Assembly (NCBI RefSeq): GCF_003014755.1
Contig: NZ_PYAW01000002.1
Location: 1-64,000 of the forward strand
From: Chitinophaga niastensis
GTDB lineage: Bacteria; Bacteroidota; Bacteroidia; Chitinophagales; Chitinophagaceae
Reading direction: 5' to 3'
DNA: 64,000 nucleotides
Below the pieces are notes generated by a model that was not told the origin of the DNA, searched no databases, and saw only the letters and a list, made by a program, of their open reading frames with translations. How positions within the stretch are numbered: the first letter of the stretch is position 1; the number at the start of each line of letters is the position of its first letter. Position numbers and translations under genes: made by a program. Of the stretch, positions 52,604 through 61,990 are shown piece after piece.

Positions 52604-54034
52604 ATGAAAAAGTTGCTGATACCTTTCTATATATTATTTACCACCGCACTGCTGGCAGGTTGCCAGAAAGACCTGGAGCGCGTAAATAAAAATCCCAATG
52701 AACCAACCACGATACAACCGGATTATTTGTTGACCAATGGCATCAAATCCAATGTGGATACATATTGGGGACCGGATGCCAGTATGGAAACTTCTATCCT
52801 GTATGTACAGTACTGGGCTAAAATCCAGTATCCTGATCCTGACCGTTACATTCCGGCAGCTACCAACATACAAAATGTATGGAGTAATTTTTATGCACAG
52901 GGAGTAGAGGATTTTACAACCCTGGCGCAGCTGGGCGACAGTTTGCATAACCCTAACTATAAAGCAGTAGCGGTTATCATGCGTTCCTGGATTTTCCAGG
53001 TGCTCACGGATCTGTATGGTGATGTGCCTTACACACAATCTGCTAATATCGAAAAATACCTCACACCTAAATATGATAGTCAGCGTGTAGTTTATAACGG
53101 TATACTGACAGAATTAAAAGGAGCCGTAAAACTGATCAGCGAAACAGATAATGGTATCCAGGGGGATCCTTTGCTGAATGGTAACATGCGCAACTGGAAA
53201 AAATTTGCCAATGGCCTGCGCCTGCGCATCGCATTGCGTATAGCAGACCGTGATTACGCTGCAGCCAAAGCTGTATTTGATGACGTGGCTGCTGAAGGGA
53301 ATGTTTTATTAACCGCCAATGATGGTGATGTAAAACTGCTTTATCAGTCTTCCCCTAATCAGAATCCGGTAGGAAGAAATCGCGAAACGCGTAATGATTA
53401 CCGTATCAGCAAAACAATTGTAGATAAGCTGAAGGCATTGAACGACCCACGGTTAAGCATATACGCAGCGCAACCAAAAGATACTAATATTATTATCGGC
53501 GTTACCAATGGTTTAACCCCGGATTCTGCATCCAGGCTGGGTTTTACCAAAACAGCTGATGCCGGCACTGTTTTCACTGCTACACAGGCGCCTGCTTATT
53601 TATTTACCTATGCAGAGCAATTGTTTATCCTGTCTGAAGCAGCGCAGCGTAACCTGATCAGCGGTGATGCGGCTGGTTTATATAAACAGGCTATCACGGC
53701 TTCTTTCAAGCAATACGGTGTTGTGGGCCTGGTAGTAGATGCCTACCTTGCGCAGCCTGCTGTTGCATATGATGTTACTAACTACAAAAAATCTATTGGT
53801 GAGCAGAAATGGCTGGCCCTCTTTGGTGAAGGATTGGAAGCATTTGCAGAATGGAGAAGACTGGATTATCCACAGTTGAAGCCTGCTTACACTGGTGTGT
53901 TAAACGGCAAAATGCCGGTGCGTTTACCTTATCCTTCCAGCGAACAGGCCTTGAACGGAACTAATTATAAAGCAGCTGTAGCCAATCAGGGACCGGATTT
54001 GCTGACTACAAAGGTGTGGTTTGATGTGTATTAA
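52604..54034 (+). CDS. SusD/RagB family lipoprotein (pair 2)
   Basis: A 476-aa protein with lipobox LAGC (Cys20). The SusD-like_2 pattern is visible: DLERVNKNPNEPTTIQPDYL at the start of the mature chain, AVAVIMRSWIFQVLTDLYGD, YNGILTELKGAVKLI and RNWKKFANGLRLRIALRIAD. The end has KQYGVVGLVVDAY and WLALFGEGLEAFAEWRRLDY. It binds ligand on the cell surface and delivers it to the adjacent SusC. The stop codon lies at the very edge of the inverted repeat that starts at 54033. Confidence 0.95.
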   Translation: MKKLLIPFYILFTTALLAGCQKDLERVNKNPNEPTTIQPDYLLTNGIKSNVDTYWGPDASMETSILYVQYWAKIQYPDPDRYIPAATNIQNVWSNFYAQGVEDFTTLAQLGDSLHNPNYKAVAVIMRSWIFQVLTDLYGDVPYTQSANIEKYLTPKYDSQRVVYNGILTELKGAVKLISETDNGIQGDPLLNGNMRNWKKFANGLRLRIALRIADRDYAAAKAVFDDVAAEGNVLLTANDGDVKLLYQSSPNQNPVGRNRETRNDYRISKTIVDKLKALNDPRLSIYAAQPKDTNIIIGVTNGLTPDSASRLGFTKTADAGTVFTATQAPAYLFTYAEQLFILSEAAQRNLISGDAAGLYKQAITASFKQYGVVGLVVDAYLAQPAVAYDVTNYKKSIGEQKWLALFGEGLEAFAEWRRLDYPQLKPAYTGVLNGKMPVRLPYPSSEQALNGTNYKAAVANQGPDLLTTKVWFDVY

Positions 54035-54223
54035 ATTGTCTTTCTCCCGATTAGGCTGATTATACTGATTACCTGATTTTATTATACTGATTAAGAAAGA
54101 TTTAAAAAGATTAGCGAAGATCGAAGAGGTTATATCCGCTTTGATCTTCGCTAATCTTTTTAAATCAAAAAAAATAAAATCAGGTAATCAGTATAATCAG
54201 CCTAATCGGGAGAAAGACAATTT
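54033..54223. repeat. 191-bp nested perfect inverted repeat between convergent genes
   Basis: Outer arms of 51 bp, 54033-54083 and 54173-54223, are exact reverse complements. Inside them 54099-54122 and 54143-54166 form a second perfect 24-bp stem, extended by four more pairs (one G-U) to a 12-nt loop at 54127-54138. The arms hold a repeated TTATACTGATTA-type unit. The first two bases overlap the SusD stop codon, and the far end lies 21 bp before the hydrolase stop. It can act as terminator in both directions; the size and perfection also suggest a repeat element. Confidence 0.95.
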
Positions 54224-54243
54224 CGCACTAACGTTGAGTATAA

Positions 54244-55485
54244 TTATTTCTTCGGAAGATTATTTGCATGATACCGCATGATCTCAATTCCTGCTTCTAT
54301 CACAGGTCCCAGCCCGTGAAAGTCATTCAACGCTGTTGGGCGGTTATAATAAAAAGATAAATCTGCAGAAGTGTTAGTGCCGATACAAACATCTTTCAGT
54401 TGTCCGTCGTCCTGAATTTTTTCTTTCACTAATCCTTCCCAGCCGCGTTCTGCGATGGTGATGTAGCGCTTATCCAGCCAGCCTTCATTTACGGCGCGGG
54501 CGATGGAATATACAAACATGGCGGTGCAGGATGTTTCTGTGTAAGAATCGGTGCGATCAAGTACCTGGTGAAACAGGCCGCTGGCTGCCTGATATTTGGC
54601 AACGCCGAGTATTTGTTGGGTTAGGTCGGCAATTACTTCATTTCTGCCTGGATGATTGGCCGGTAAATTATTCAACAGTTGCACTTTGGCCAGCATGATC
54701 CAGCCGTTGGCGCGGCCCCAGTGTGCTACGCCCTGTCTTTTTAAATCTTCATAATAGTAGTGTACGTAGAGGTCTGCTTTTTCGTCCCAGAGGTAATGTG
54801 TAAAATGTTTTACCTGTGCTATGGCATCATCAAAATATTTATTGTCGCCAGACAATTTGCCCATGCGGGCCAGGAATGGAACACTCATGTACAGGTCATC
54901 GCCCCATAATGTCCATTTGTATGGGCCTGGTCTGCATAAGGTACCATCAGGAAGGCGTTCCTGTATCTTACTGATATGATTGGCCGCCTTATCAATATAG
55001 GCTTTGTAATCGGCTCTTTTTAGGGTGTTGTAAACATCGATTACACTGGCCCCCATAGAGCCGCAGTCGTCCAGTACTTTGGTGTTGATTAGCTGATTAA
55101 AAGGAAAGCCTTTGTATTTGGTACCATTTTTACTCAGGGCTTCAAAGTAGGGGTAGTTGTCAAAAGCAAAGGCAATGTGCTGTTTGGCAAAGTTGGTGTA
55201 TTTCCCGTCTTTCAGATAATTCCCCAGATCTACCATGGCTACGTTTAATACGCCATTGGGATAATGCCATTCGCTCAGGTGGTCGGATATTTTAGCCTGC
55301 ACACCTGCCGGGATCTCTTTGCTGGAGTTAAATGTTTGGTTGTTATCTCCTGTAAATTTAAAAGCAGCATGTGCTACTACATAATCTGCCACTCTTTTTA
55401 CAACAGCGGCATCTGCTGAGTTGTCCTGTGCAATGCCGAGGCGGACCATGGCTAGTCCCAGGCATAGTAATATTAGCTTTTTCAT
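54244..55485 (-). CDS. Glycoside hydrolase family 88/105 protein, unsaturated rhamnogalacturonyl hydrolase type
   Basis: A 413-aa protein with a signal peptide (1-19, GIAQ) and an (alpha/alpha)6 barrel. The LDDCGSMGASVIDVY segment carries Asp139/Asp140, which fits the catalytic Asp143 of the YteR/YesR group. TLWGDDLYMSVPFLARMG and VAHWGRANGWIMLAKVQLLN are also family features, and DSYTETSCTAMFVYSIARAV follows later. It hydrates unsaturated galacturonyl ends made by pectate or rhamnogalacturonan lyases. The distinction between GH88 and GH105 is inferred from these motifs. It faces the SusC/SusD pair, which may bring in its substrate. Confidence 0.92.
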   Translation of the reverse strand: MKKLILLCLGLAMVRLGIAQDNSADAAVVKRVADYVVAHAAFKFTGDNNQTFNSSKEIPAGVQAKISDHLSEWHYPNGVLNVAMVDLGNYLKDGKYTNFAKQHIAFAFDNYPYFEALSKNGTKYKGFPFNQLINTKVLDDCGSMGASVIDVYNTLKRADYKAYIDKAANHISKIQERLPDGTLCRPGPYKWTLWGDDLYMSVPFLARMGKLSGDNKYFDDAIAQVKHFTHYLWDEKADLYVHYYYEDLKRQGVAHWGRANGWIMLAKVQLLNNLPANHPGRNEVIADLTQQILGVAKYQAASGLFHQVLDRTDSYTETSCTAMFVYSIARAVNEGWLDKRYITIAERGWEGLVKEKIQDDGQLKDVCIGTNTSADLSFYYNRPTALNDFHGLGPVIEAGIEIMRYHANNLPKK

Positions 55486-55666
55486 ATCCGTGGATTTATA
55501 GAAACAATATAATCTGCTTTTTTCATTTGTGCAAACGATTGCATAAATTTTAATTGACTATTTATATAAATTATTTTAATTATGTATTTAGTTTTGACGG
55601 AAAGTTTTAATTTAGTGCCACCCTTGGAAGCCATACGGTATGGGGTGTACGAAGAAGCTACATATC

Positions 55667-56293
55667 ATGCATAGAGTTTTATTCTTGTTAGTAATGGTGG
55701 CGCTCACAGCCTGCCATCAAAACAAATCCTTACCTGCAGAACAGGAAAACGTAGCCGTGGCTGCGCCCTCAGAAAAAGTAAAACCATTAACAGAGGAAGA
55801 CGATTCTCTGCCGGAGCCTCACCATGATATTGCGTGGGACCAGATAGAGGTATTCCATTTTTCACAAGCACTGATCAATAATAAAGTACCGCTGTTTACC
55901 AACAGACAACGTTTTGAAACAGCGCTGGGTGTAGCAGATAGCGTAAGGTCAACTGAAAATGAAGATATCTGCGGATCACAGTTTGATGAAGACTTCAGTT
56001 ATTTTTATAAAGATGGTTCTACTTTCGAATTGTGTAAAGACTCCATTGCCTGTGAAGAATTTATATTAACAGCAGACCACTTTGTTACCTGTGATAAAAT
56101 TACATTTAACCGCAACACTACCTGGGAAGATATGAAGAAGTTGTTCCCTAAAGCCGTAAGACAGGCGGAAAACGAAGGGAAAACAGATATGCTTACCCTG
56201 CGTGATTCCGATAGCCTGGAGAGCGCCAGCAGTGTTCAGCTATACTTTGAAAACGGTAAGCTGGTACGCATCGTTAACTTTATACCCTGCTGA
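55667..56293 (+). CDS. Lipoprotein of unknown function
   Basis: About 208 aa from the ATG at 55667 (MHRVLFLLVMVALTAC), with lipobox LTAC (Cys16); an upstream ATG at 55640 would add nine residues. An acidic linker (EEDDSLPEPHHD) leads to a mixed domain with VPLFTNRQRFETALGVADSV, DEDFSYFYKDGSTFEL and ITFNRNTTWEDMKKLFPKAV. The pattern of a small lipoprotein sensing or binding calcium-like ions could be imagined but is not shown. Family not recognised. Confidence 0.78.
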   Translation: MHRVLFLLVMVALTACHQNKSLPAEQENVAVAAPSEKVKPLTEEDDSLPEPHHDIAWDQIEVFHFSQALINNKVPLFTNRQRFETALGVADSVRSTENEDICGSQFDEDFSYFYKDGSTFELCKDSIACEEFILTADHFVTCDKITFNRNTTWEDMKKLFPKAVRQAENEGKTDMLTLRDSDSLESASSVQLYFENGKLVRIVNFIPC

Positions 56294-56499
56294 TAATAGC
56301 AGATAAACACGCAAATATACCACTTCCCCTCTGAGCCGTTCCAGTCTGGCAATACCAGCTTTGGGTTAAATAGCAGCTATGTCCTACAGATTGAACCGGA
56401 CAATTTTCATATGATGATAATTTGTGCGGCTTACCATTTAACTTCTCCTCAGATATTTTGATGCAGGTGGCCAAATAGTGATTCCTTTCCTTATTTTTG

Positions 56500-57129
56500 A
56501 TGCTAATGCTTTCTGAAGGGTTACATATGGAGGATGCGTGGTTAATGCTGCGGGCGGGTGATCAGGCCGCAATGCTGCTATTATATGATGAGCATTACAT
56601 CGGGCTGTTTAACTATGGGGTAAAACTGACGGGCAGCCGGGAACGGGCTGCCGAATGCATTACACAGGTATTGATTGAGCTATGGGATAAGAGAGGCAGC
56701 TTGCCGGAAGTGGAAAATGTACGGGCTTACCTGCTCACTTGTATCCGCCGGAAATTGATGGCCGAAATAAAAGCTGATCGCCGCCGGGAATTACGCCATC
56801 ATGTATTTGAAGCTTCACGGGAGCAAACAGAAATGGCTTACGAACAATTATTAATCTCTGCACAATCTGATAAGGCATTAAAACAACGACTGGAAAAGGC
56901 TTTGACGCAACTCGCCCCCCGGCAGCTGGAACTACTGCGCTTACGTTATTTTGAAGATAAAGGGTATGACGAAATAGCTACTATTTGTAATATAACCAAG
57001 CGCACCGCCTATAACAGCATCCATGATGCCATAAAAATTTTACGGACGGAATTACAGGTGGAGGGAGATGAAAACTCCGCTCTGTATAGCATTCCGCTGC
57101 TTGTATTATTAATGTTGACCATGCAATGA
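56500..57129 (+). CDS. ECF RNA polymerase sigma factor (Bacteroidota FecI-like)
   Basis: About 209 aa from the ATG at 56500; a start at 56527 (MEDAWLMLRAGDQAAM) is also good, since a TATTTTTG box at 56492-56499 would place the transcript start near 56506. Region 2 is at about 12-80 (YDEHYIGLFNYGVKLTG, ITQVLIELWDKRGSLPEV) and region 4 at about 125-180 (LTQLAPRQLELLRLRYFEDK, YDEIATICNITKRTAYNSI). A hydrophobic tail at the C-terminus (LYSIPLLVLLMLTM) is typical for this subgroup. It begins the sigma-FecR-SusC(STN) signalling set. Confidence 0.94.
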   Translation: MLMLSEGLHMEDAWLMLRAGDQAAMLLLYDEHYIGLFNYGVKLTGSRERAAECITQVLIELWDKRGSLPEVENVRAYLLTCIRRKLMAEIKADRRRELRHHVFEASREQTEMAYEQLLISAQSDKALKQRLEKALTQLAPRQLELLRLRYFEDKGYDEIATICNITKRTAYNSIHDAIKILRTELQVEGDENSALYSIPLLVLLMLTMQ

Positions 57130-57199
57130 AAATTTTTTTTGATTTACGGTAGTAAAAGCCAACACCTGCTTTCTCTATAATTGAAAGACCAGCTTTTTT

Positions 57200-58252
57200 A
57201 TGCCTGCTTTTCAGGATTACAACATGGAAGATTTTTTACAGGAGTCATCCTTCTGCCGCTATTGTGCCGGTACGGATGCGCGTGCAGTGGCATTTTGGGA
57301 AGCCTGGATAAAGGAACATCCTGCAAAGAAGCCGGCAGTGAAAGAAGCAAAGGAATTGTATTATATCCTGAATGGAAATATTACCGCTACCGGCTTTTTG
57401 CAGCAGCGGCAAAAATTTGAACAAACTTTTCAACAACATCTGCAGGGAGAGGAAGTTACCGCGATAGGTACACGCCATTTACCAATCCGTCGCTTCCTGG
57501 CCCGTGCAGCGCTCATAGCCCTGTTAATCAGCCTGGCTGGATATAGCGTGTATCAATTTACAAAGCGTACACCACATGCTGATTATAGCAGCCTTGCCGG
57601 CGAACGAAAATCCTTTCAGCTACCGGATGGCACCAGCGTAATGCTGAATGCCAACAGCCATATCACGGTAGCAAATGATTTTAATAAAGGTACCCGTGAA
57701 ATAACATTGAGCGGAGAAGCATTTTTTGATGTAGCAGGGGCTGCCACCAAACCATTTATTGTACACACTACCCGTATGGATATACGCGTGTTGGGCACCG
57801 CCTTTAATGTGAAGGCCTATCCGCAGGATAAATCAGTAGAAACCGCTTTGATACGGGGTAAGGTAGAGGTAACCATTAAGGGAGCACACAGCAGAAAGAT
57901 CATGCTGGCCCCTGCACAAAAGTTGGTCCTGCCTGAAATACATGCCAGTAAATCACTTCCGGCGGTAGCCACCATTGGAACATTGACCATAAATCCACGG
58001 GACAGCGTTGCTCTGGAAACTTCCTGGACCCGCAACCGCCTGGTGCTGAATGATATACCGCTGGGTGTTGCCGCCATTGAAATGGAAAGATGGTACGGCG
58101 TTAAAATTACTGTAGACACCAGCATTGCCAATAAATATAAATACACCGCCATCTTTGAAAAAGAAACAGTAGAACAGGCATTACAAGCGATGCAATTATC
58201 AGTGCCCTTTCATTACAGGAAAATTAACAATGAAATATTTATCAGCCAGTAA
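57200..58252 (+). CDS. FecR family anti-sigma factor
   Basis: A 350-aa inner-membrane protein. The cytoplasmic N-terminus (1-90) binds the sigma factor. One membrane helix is at about 97-116 (ARAALIALLISLAGYSVYQF). The periplasmic FecR domain is at about 125-235 (GERKSFQLPDGTSVMLNANS, REITLSGEAFFDVAG, VLGTAFNVKAYPQDKSVETA), followed by a C-terminal DUF4974 domain (about 275-348, VLNDIPLGVAAIEMERWYG). It relays the signal from the STN domain of the downstream SusC to the ECF sigma factor encoded upstream. Confidence 0.95.
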   Translation: MPAFQDYNMEDFLQESSFCRYCAGTDARAVAFWEAWIKEHPAKKPAVKEAKELYYILNGNITATGFLQQRQKFEQTFQQHLQGEEVTAIGTRHLPIRRFLARAALIALLISLAGYSVYQFTKRTPHADYSSLAGERKSFQLPDGTSVMLNANSHITVANDFNKGTREITLSGEAFFDVAGAATKPFIVHTTRMDIRVLGTAFNVKAYPQDKSVETALIRGKVEVTIKGAHSRKIMLAPAQKLVLPEIHASKSLPAVATIGTLTINPRDSVALETSWTRNRLVLNDIPLGVAAIEMERWYGVKITVDTSIANKYKYTAIFEKETVEQALQAMQLSVPFHYRKINNEIFISQ

Positions 58253-58305
58253 AAAAATGATCATGTAGAACTTATCAAGACCAACCAACAACCAACAATT
58301 AAAAA

Positions 58306-58369
58306 GGGAACGCCCGTGCGCTCCCAGGTAAAGTAAAGGAGACAGGGCTTTTGCCGGGCGCCTGTTTCC
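58306..58369 (+). other. Two stem-loops in the FecR-SusC spacer
   Basis: The first is GGGAACGC/GCGCTCCC at 58306-58325 with one mismatch. The second is GGAGACAGG/CCTGTTTCC at 58338-58369 with one G-U pair. They lie in the 144-bp spacer between the FecR and SusC genes and could stabilise the downstream part of the mRNA, so that SusC is expressed more than FecR, or slow transcription. Confidence 0.45.
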
Positions 58370-58396
58370 CATTATAGACTTCAACCAACTAAATGT

Positions 58397-61300
58397 ATGA
58401 AAAAAAACAGTCCACGGGACGCACATGCTGTGCAGCCCGAGAGGAGCATCATTTGTCGTATTGTGAAGCTGGCCTTTCTCTTTTTGTTTGCATGTAGTAT
58501 TCATGCTTCTGCTGTAGCGCTTACGCAAAACGCTCGTTTATCGCTTCACCTCAAAACAGTTCCGCTTACCAAAGTATTCAGTGCTATTGAGCAGCAAACC
58601 GATGTCCGGTTTGTATATAGCAGCAATATTATTCCATCGGATAAACGTGTAACCGTTGACGTTGATCATGTAACGGTAACGGACATACTGAAACAGGTAT
58701 TACACGGTACCGGACTGGATTTTAGCAGTACCACAAATAATTTGATTGTAATCGGCCTGAAACAGGCCCCGCAAAAAAAAGACAGGATCATCAAAGGGAA
58801 AATTTTTGATGAAGCCCACAATCCTGTACCCGGCGTAAATGTAATGTTGAAAAATTTGCAGGCGGGCTGCAACACCAATGCAAATGGTGAGTTTACCCTG
58901 GCAGTTACAGAAGACAATCCTGTATTGCTTATCAGTTGCATGGGGTTCATGTCGAAAACATTTACCGTTGGTGAGCAGACTTATATAGAGATTATATTAT
59001 CTCCTAATATTTCCTTGCTGCAACAGGTGGTGGTAACCGGTTATCAGACCATCGCCAAAGAAAGGAGTGCCGGATCTTTTACAAAAGTAGATGGTGCACA
59101 GATACAGCATAAATCCGGTAGCATGAATGTGGTAGATCGCCTGGAAGGCCTGGTACCAGGCTTTGCGGTGAACAATAGTGCCGGCGCGGATAAATTTCTG
59201 ATCCGGGGCGTTTCCAGTGTGAATGCCAGCCGGCAGCCACTGTTTGTAGTGGATAATGTACCGATGTCTAACGATTATATTGCCAGCTTTGTTAACCCCA
59301 ATGATGTTGAAAGTATTACATTTCTGAAAGATGCTACCGCTGCCTCTATTTGGGGCGCCAATGCGGCTAACGGTGTAGTAGTGATTACTACCAAAATGGG
59401 CAAAACACAACCCCGTCGTATAAAAGTGAACTATGATGGTTTTGTATCTTTTAAAGGATTACCGGATTACAGCTATCAGCATAAAATGAATTCGCCGCAA
59501 TTTATTAATGCTGCCAAAGAAGTATTTAATCCTGCCGCATATCCATGGAAAACAGTGACAGCACCAGGACCGATTAATTCTGATCCTAAAGTATATCCGC
59601 ATGAACAGGTGTTGTATGACTTAAACAATGGTATCATTAATCAGGCTACAGCCAATACCCGCCTGGATTCCCTCGCATCGCTCAATAACCGGGGTCAGAT
59701 ATATCAGTACTTACAGCAACCTGCATTGCTGACCAATCATAGCTTGTCATTTACCGGTGGCAGCCAGTTTCATTCCTATTATGGCTCAATAGCCTATACC
59801 AATCAGGAGAATAATAGCAAAGCATCATTGAATCGTTATATGCTGAATCTCCGCCAGGATTTCATCTTCAGCAAAAATGTAAAAGCAGATATTACTGTTA
59901 ACGTATCTCAACAAAAAAGAGATACTTTCCAGATTCCTTCTCTTCCGGATCTTAATACCTATTTACCTTATGCAATGCTGGCTGATGCAGGTGGAAATCC
60001 TTTGTCACAGGCTGACCTGATGATGTATAAACCATACAGACAGGCAGCAGAACAGAAAAGTGGTCTGAATCTCGACTATTATCCTTTAAAGGAAAGTGGC
60101 TATACCAGTAAGAATGAAGCTACTACAGGTGCTGTAAGGGTAAATACCGGACTCAATATAAAATTATTAAAAGGACTGACCTACGATGGGCGTTTTCAAT
60201 ATCAGCAAATTAACAATAACGCCTATACGTTTTATGATCAGCAGTCATACCAAACGCGTTATGAACTGGTACATTTTACGCAGGCAGCTATTACTCCCGG
60301 CGGTAAACCAACATATTACCTACCGGAAACCGGTGGTCAATATCAGTCTTCCAATTCGCAGAATATCGCCTGGACAGTACGTAACCAGCTGATGTATGAT
60401 AATGTTTTTAAACAGGATCACCAGCTCACTTTACTGGCAGGTACAGAAGTGCGTGGCGACAGAACCAGGCTATTCCGCTCTTTACGCCGTGGATTTGATT
60501 TTCAGACACAAACCTATAATGTATATGATGAAAAAACATTGCAGGTGGCCGGCGTAACAAAACCGGTAATTGGTAATAACAGTGCAACAAAAAGTACGTT
60601 ATCCAGTTCTCCGGTAATAATAAACGAAATAGAAACGCGGTTTTTTTCTATGTATGCCAATGGTGCCTACACTTATAAACAGCGATATAATCTGAATGGT
60701 AGTATCCGCATGGACCAATCAAACCTTTTTGGTACTGAAAAAAGCCAGCAATACAAGCCCATCTGGTCTGTAGGAGCGGGCTGGCTCATTAGCAATGAAG
60801 CGTTCTTTGATGTGAAGCCTGTTAACCGCCTGAATCTGCGTCTTACCTATGGTCTTGGTGGAAATTCTCCCCAGCCCGGTTCCGGTAGTACAATGGATAT
60901 TGTGCTGGCAGAAAGCAGCCCGTTATTCAATGGTATGGGTATAGGTTACCGGCCATTGTTACCTGGCAATAAAATGCTTTCCTGGGAGCGCACCAAAATG
61001 GTGAATGCAGGTATTGATTTTGATCTGTTTAAAAGCCGTATCAGTGGTGCTATAGATGTATACCAGAAAAAAACAGTAGACCTGCTTGGTTCCCAGCCAC
61101 TGGACAGGACCGCCGGCTGGTACTATGGTTATGCCAATCTGGGCGATATGATAAATAAAGGAATAGATATTCAGATCAACAGCCGTAACATAGATCACGG
61201 GCGCTTTTCCTGGAATACATTATTTACCCTGGGTTATAATAAGAACAAGGTATTACAATTAAAAAGAACAAGTGCGCTTACATCATCTGATAAAGTCAAT

Positions 61301-61972
61301 GTAGGATTTGTAGAAGGCTATCCCGCATATAGTTTCTTTGCTTACAAATGGGCCGGACTGGATGGTATGGGCGATCCACAGGTTACTACTGCGGATGGAA
61401 AGCTGGTGAAAAATACATCTGGTATTGTAGCAGCTGACCTTAATTATGCAGGTATATCCCAGCCTCAATGGTATGGTGGTATTACCAACACTTTCCGGTA
61501 TAGGAATTTTGATTTGTCTTTCCTCGTTATTTACAACCTGGGTTATCAGATGCGCAGAGATGTGAATACCTTCTATTCCGGCAGGCTCACAGGAAATATC
61601 CCGGTTTCATTTGAAGACCGTTGGAAACAGCCGGGAGATGAAACCAAAACCAATATACCATCTTATGTACCGCTGTCTTCAGATAATATATCCCGCCGTT
61701 CCACCGACTTATACAAACAGGCAGATATTAACATCGTACGCGCGGATTACATGAAGCTACGCGATCTCACCCTCGCCTATAACCTGCCATCGCGGATTGT
61801 AGACCGTGCCTGGATGGAGAGTTGCCGCATTTATACCCAGTTAAATAATGTGATGTTATGGAAGATGAATAAAGATGGTATAGATCCGGAATATTTCAAC
61901 CTGATGTACGGAACACGTAGTGCAGCGATGAAACCATTTTTTACAGTAGGCGTTAACGTTAGGTTTAAGTAA
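58397..61972 (+). CDS. SusC/RagA family outer membrane protein with N-terminal STN domain (pair 3)
   Basis: A 1191-aa signalling transporter. The signal segment lies at about 25-42 (KLAFLFLFACSIHASA). An STN (secretin/TonB N-terminus) domain at about 50-115 (ARLSLHLKTVPLTKVFSAIE, VRFVYSSNIIPSDKRVTVDV) contacts FecR. A carboxypeptidase-regulatory-like domain is at about 130-210 (IKGKIFDEAHNPVPGVNV) and the plug at about 215-330 (VVVTGYQTIAKERSAGSF, PLFVVDNVPMSNDYI, DVESITFLKDATAASIWGAN). The barrel ends in FTVGVNVRFK. It imports substrate and reports it to the ECF sigma factor; the SusD gene starts 18 bp downstream. Confidence 0.96.
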   Translation: MKKNSPRDAHAVQPERSIICRIVKLAFLFLFACSIHASAVALTQNARLSLHLKTVPLTKVFSAIEQQTDVRFVYSSNIIPSDKRVTVDVDHVTVTDILKQVLHGTGLDFSSTTNNLIVIGLKQAPQKKDRIIKGKIFDEAHNPVPGVNVMLKNLQAGCNTNANGEFTLAVTEDNPVLLISCMGFMSKTFTVGEQTYIEIILSPNISLLQQVVVTGYQTIAKERSAGSFTKVDGAQIQHKSGSMNVVDRLEGLVPGFAVNNSAGADKFLIRGVSSVNASRQPLFVVDNVPMSNDYIASFVNPNDVESITFLKDATAASIWGANAANGVVVITTKMGKTQPRRIKVNYDGFVSFKGLPDYSYQHKMNSPQFINAAKEVFNPAAYPWKTVTAPGPINSDPKVYPHEQVLYDLNNGIINQATANTRLDSLASLNNRGQIYQYLQQPALLTNHSLSFTGGSQFHSYYGSIAYTNQENNSKASLNRYMLNLRQDFIFSKNVKADITVNVSQQKRDTFQIPSLPDLNTYLPYAMLADAGGNPLSQADLMMYKPYRQAAEQKSGLNLDYYPLKESGYTSKNEATTGAVRVNTGLNIKLLKGLTYDGRFQYQQINNNAYTFYDQQSYQTRYELVHFTQAAITPGGKPTYYLPETGGQYQSSNSQNIAWTVRNQLMYDNVFKQDHQLTLLAGTEVRGDRTRLFRSLRRGFDFQTQTYNVYDEKTLQVAGVTKPVIGNNSATKSTLSSSPVIINEIETRFFSMYANGAYTYKQRYNLNGSIRMDQSNLFGTEKSQQYKPIWSVGAGWLISNEAFFDVKPVNRLNLRLTYGLGGNSPQPGSGSTMDIVLAESSPLFNGMGIGYRPLLPGNKMLSWERTKMVNAGIDFDLFKSRISGAIDVYQKKTVDLLGSQPLDRTAGWYYGYANLGDMINKGIDIQINSRNIDHGRFSWNTLFTLGYNKNKVLQLKRTSALTSSDKVNVGFVEGYPAYSFFAYKWAGLDGMGDPQVTTADGKLVKNTSGIVAADLNYAGISQPQWYGGITNTFRYRNFDLSFLVIYNLGYQMRRDVNTFYSGRLTGNIPVSFEDRWKQPGDETKTNIPSYVPLSSDNISRRSTDLYKQADINIVRADYMKLRDLTLAYNLPSRIVDRAWMESCRIYTQLNNVMLWKMNKDGIDPEYFNLMYGTRSAAMKPFFTVGVNVRFK

Positions 61973-61990
61973 TTTTTAAAACAAATCAGC

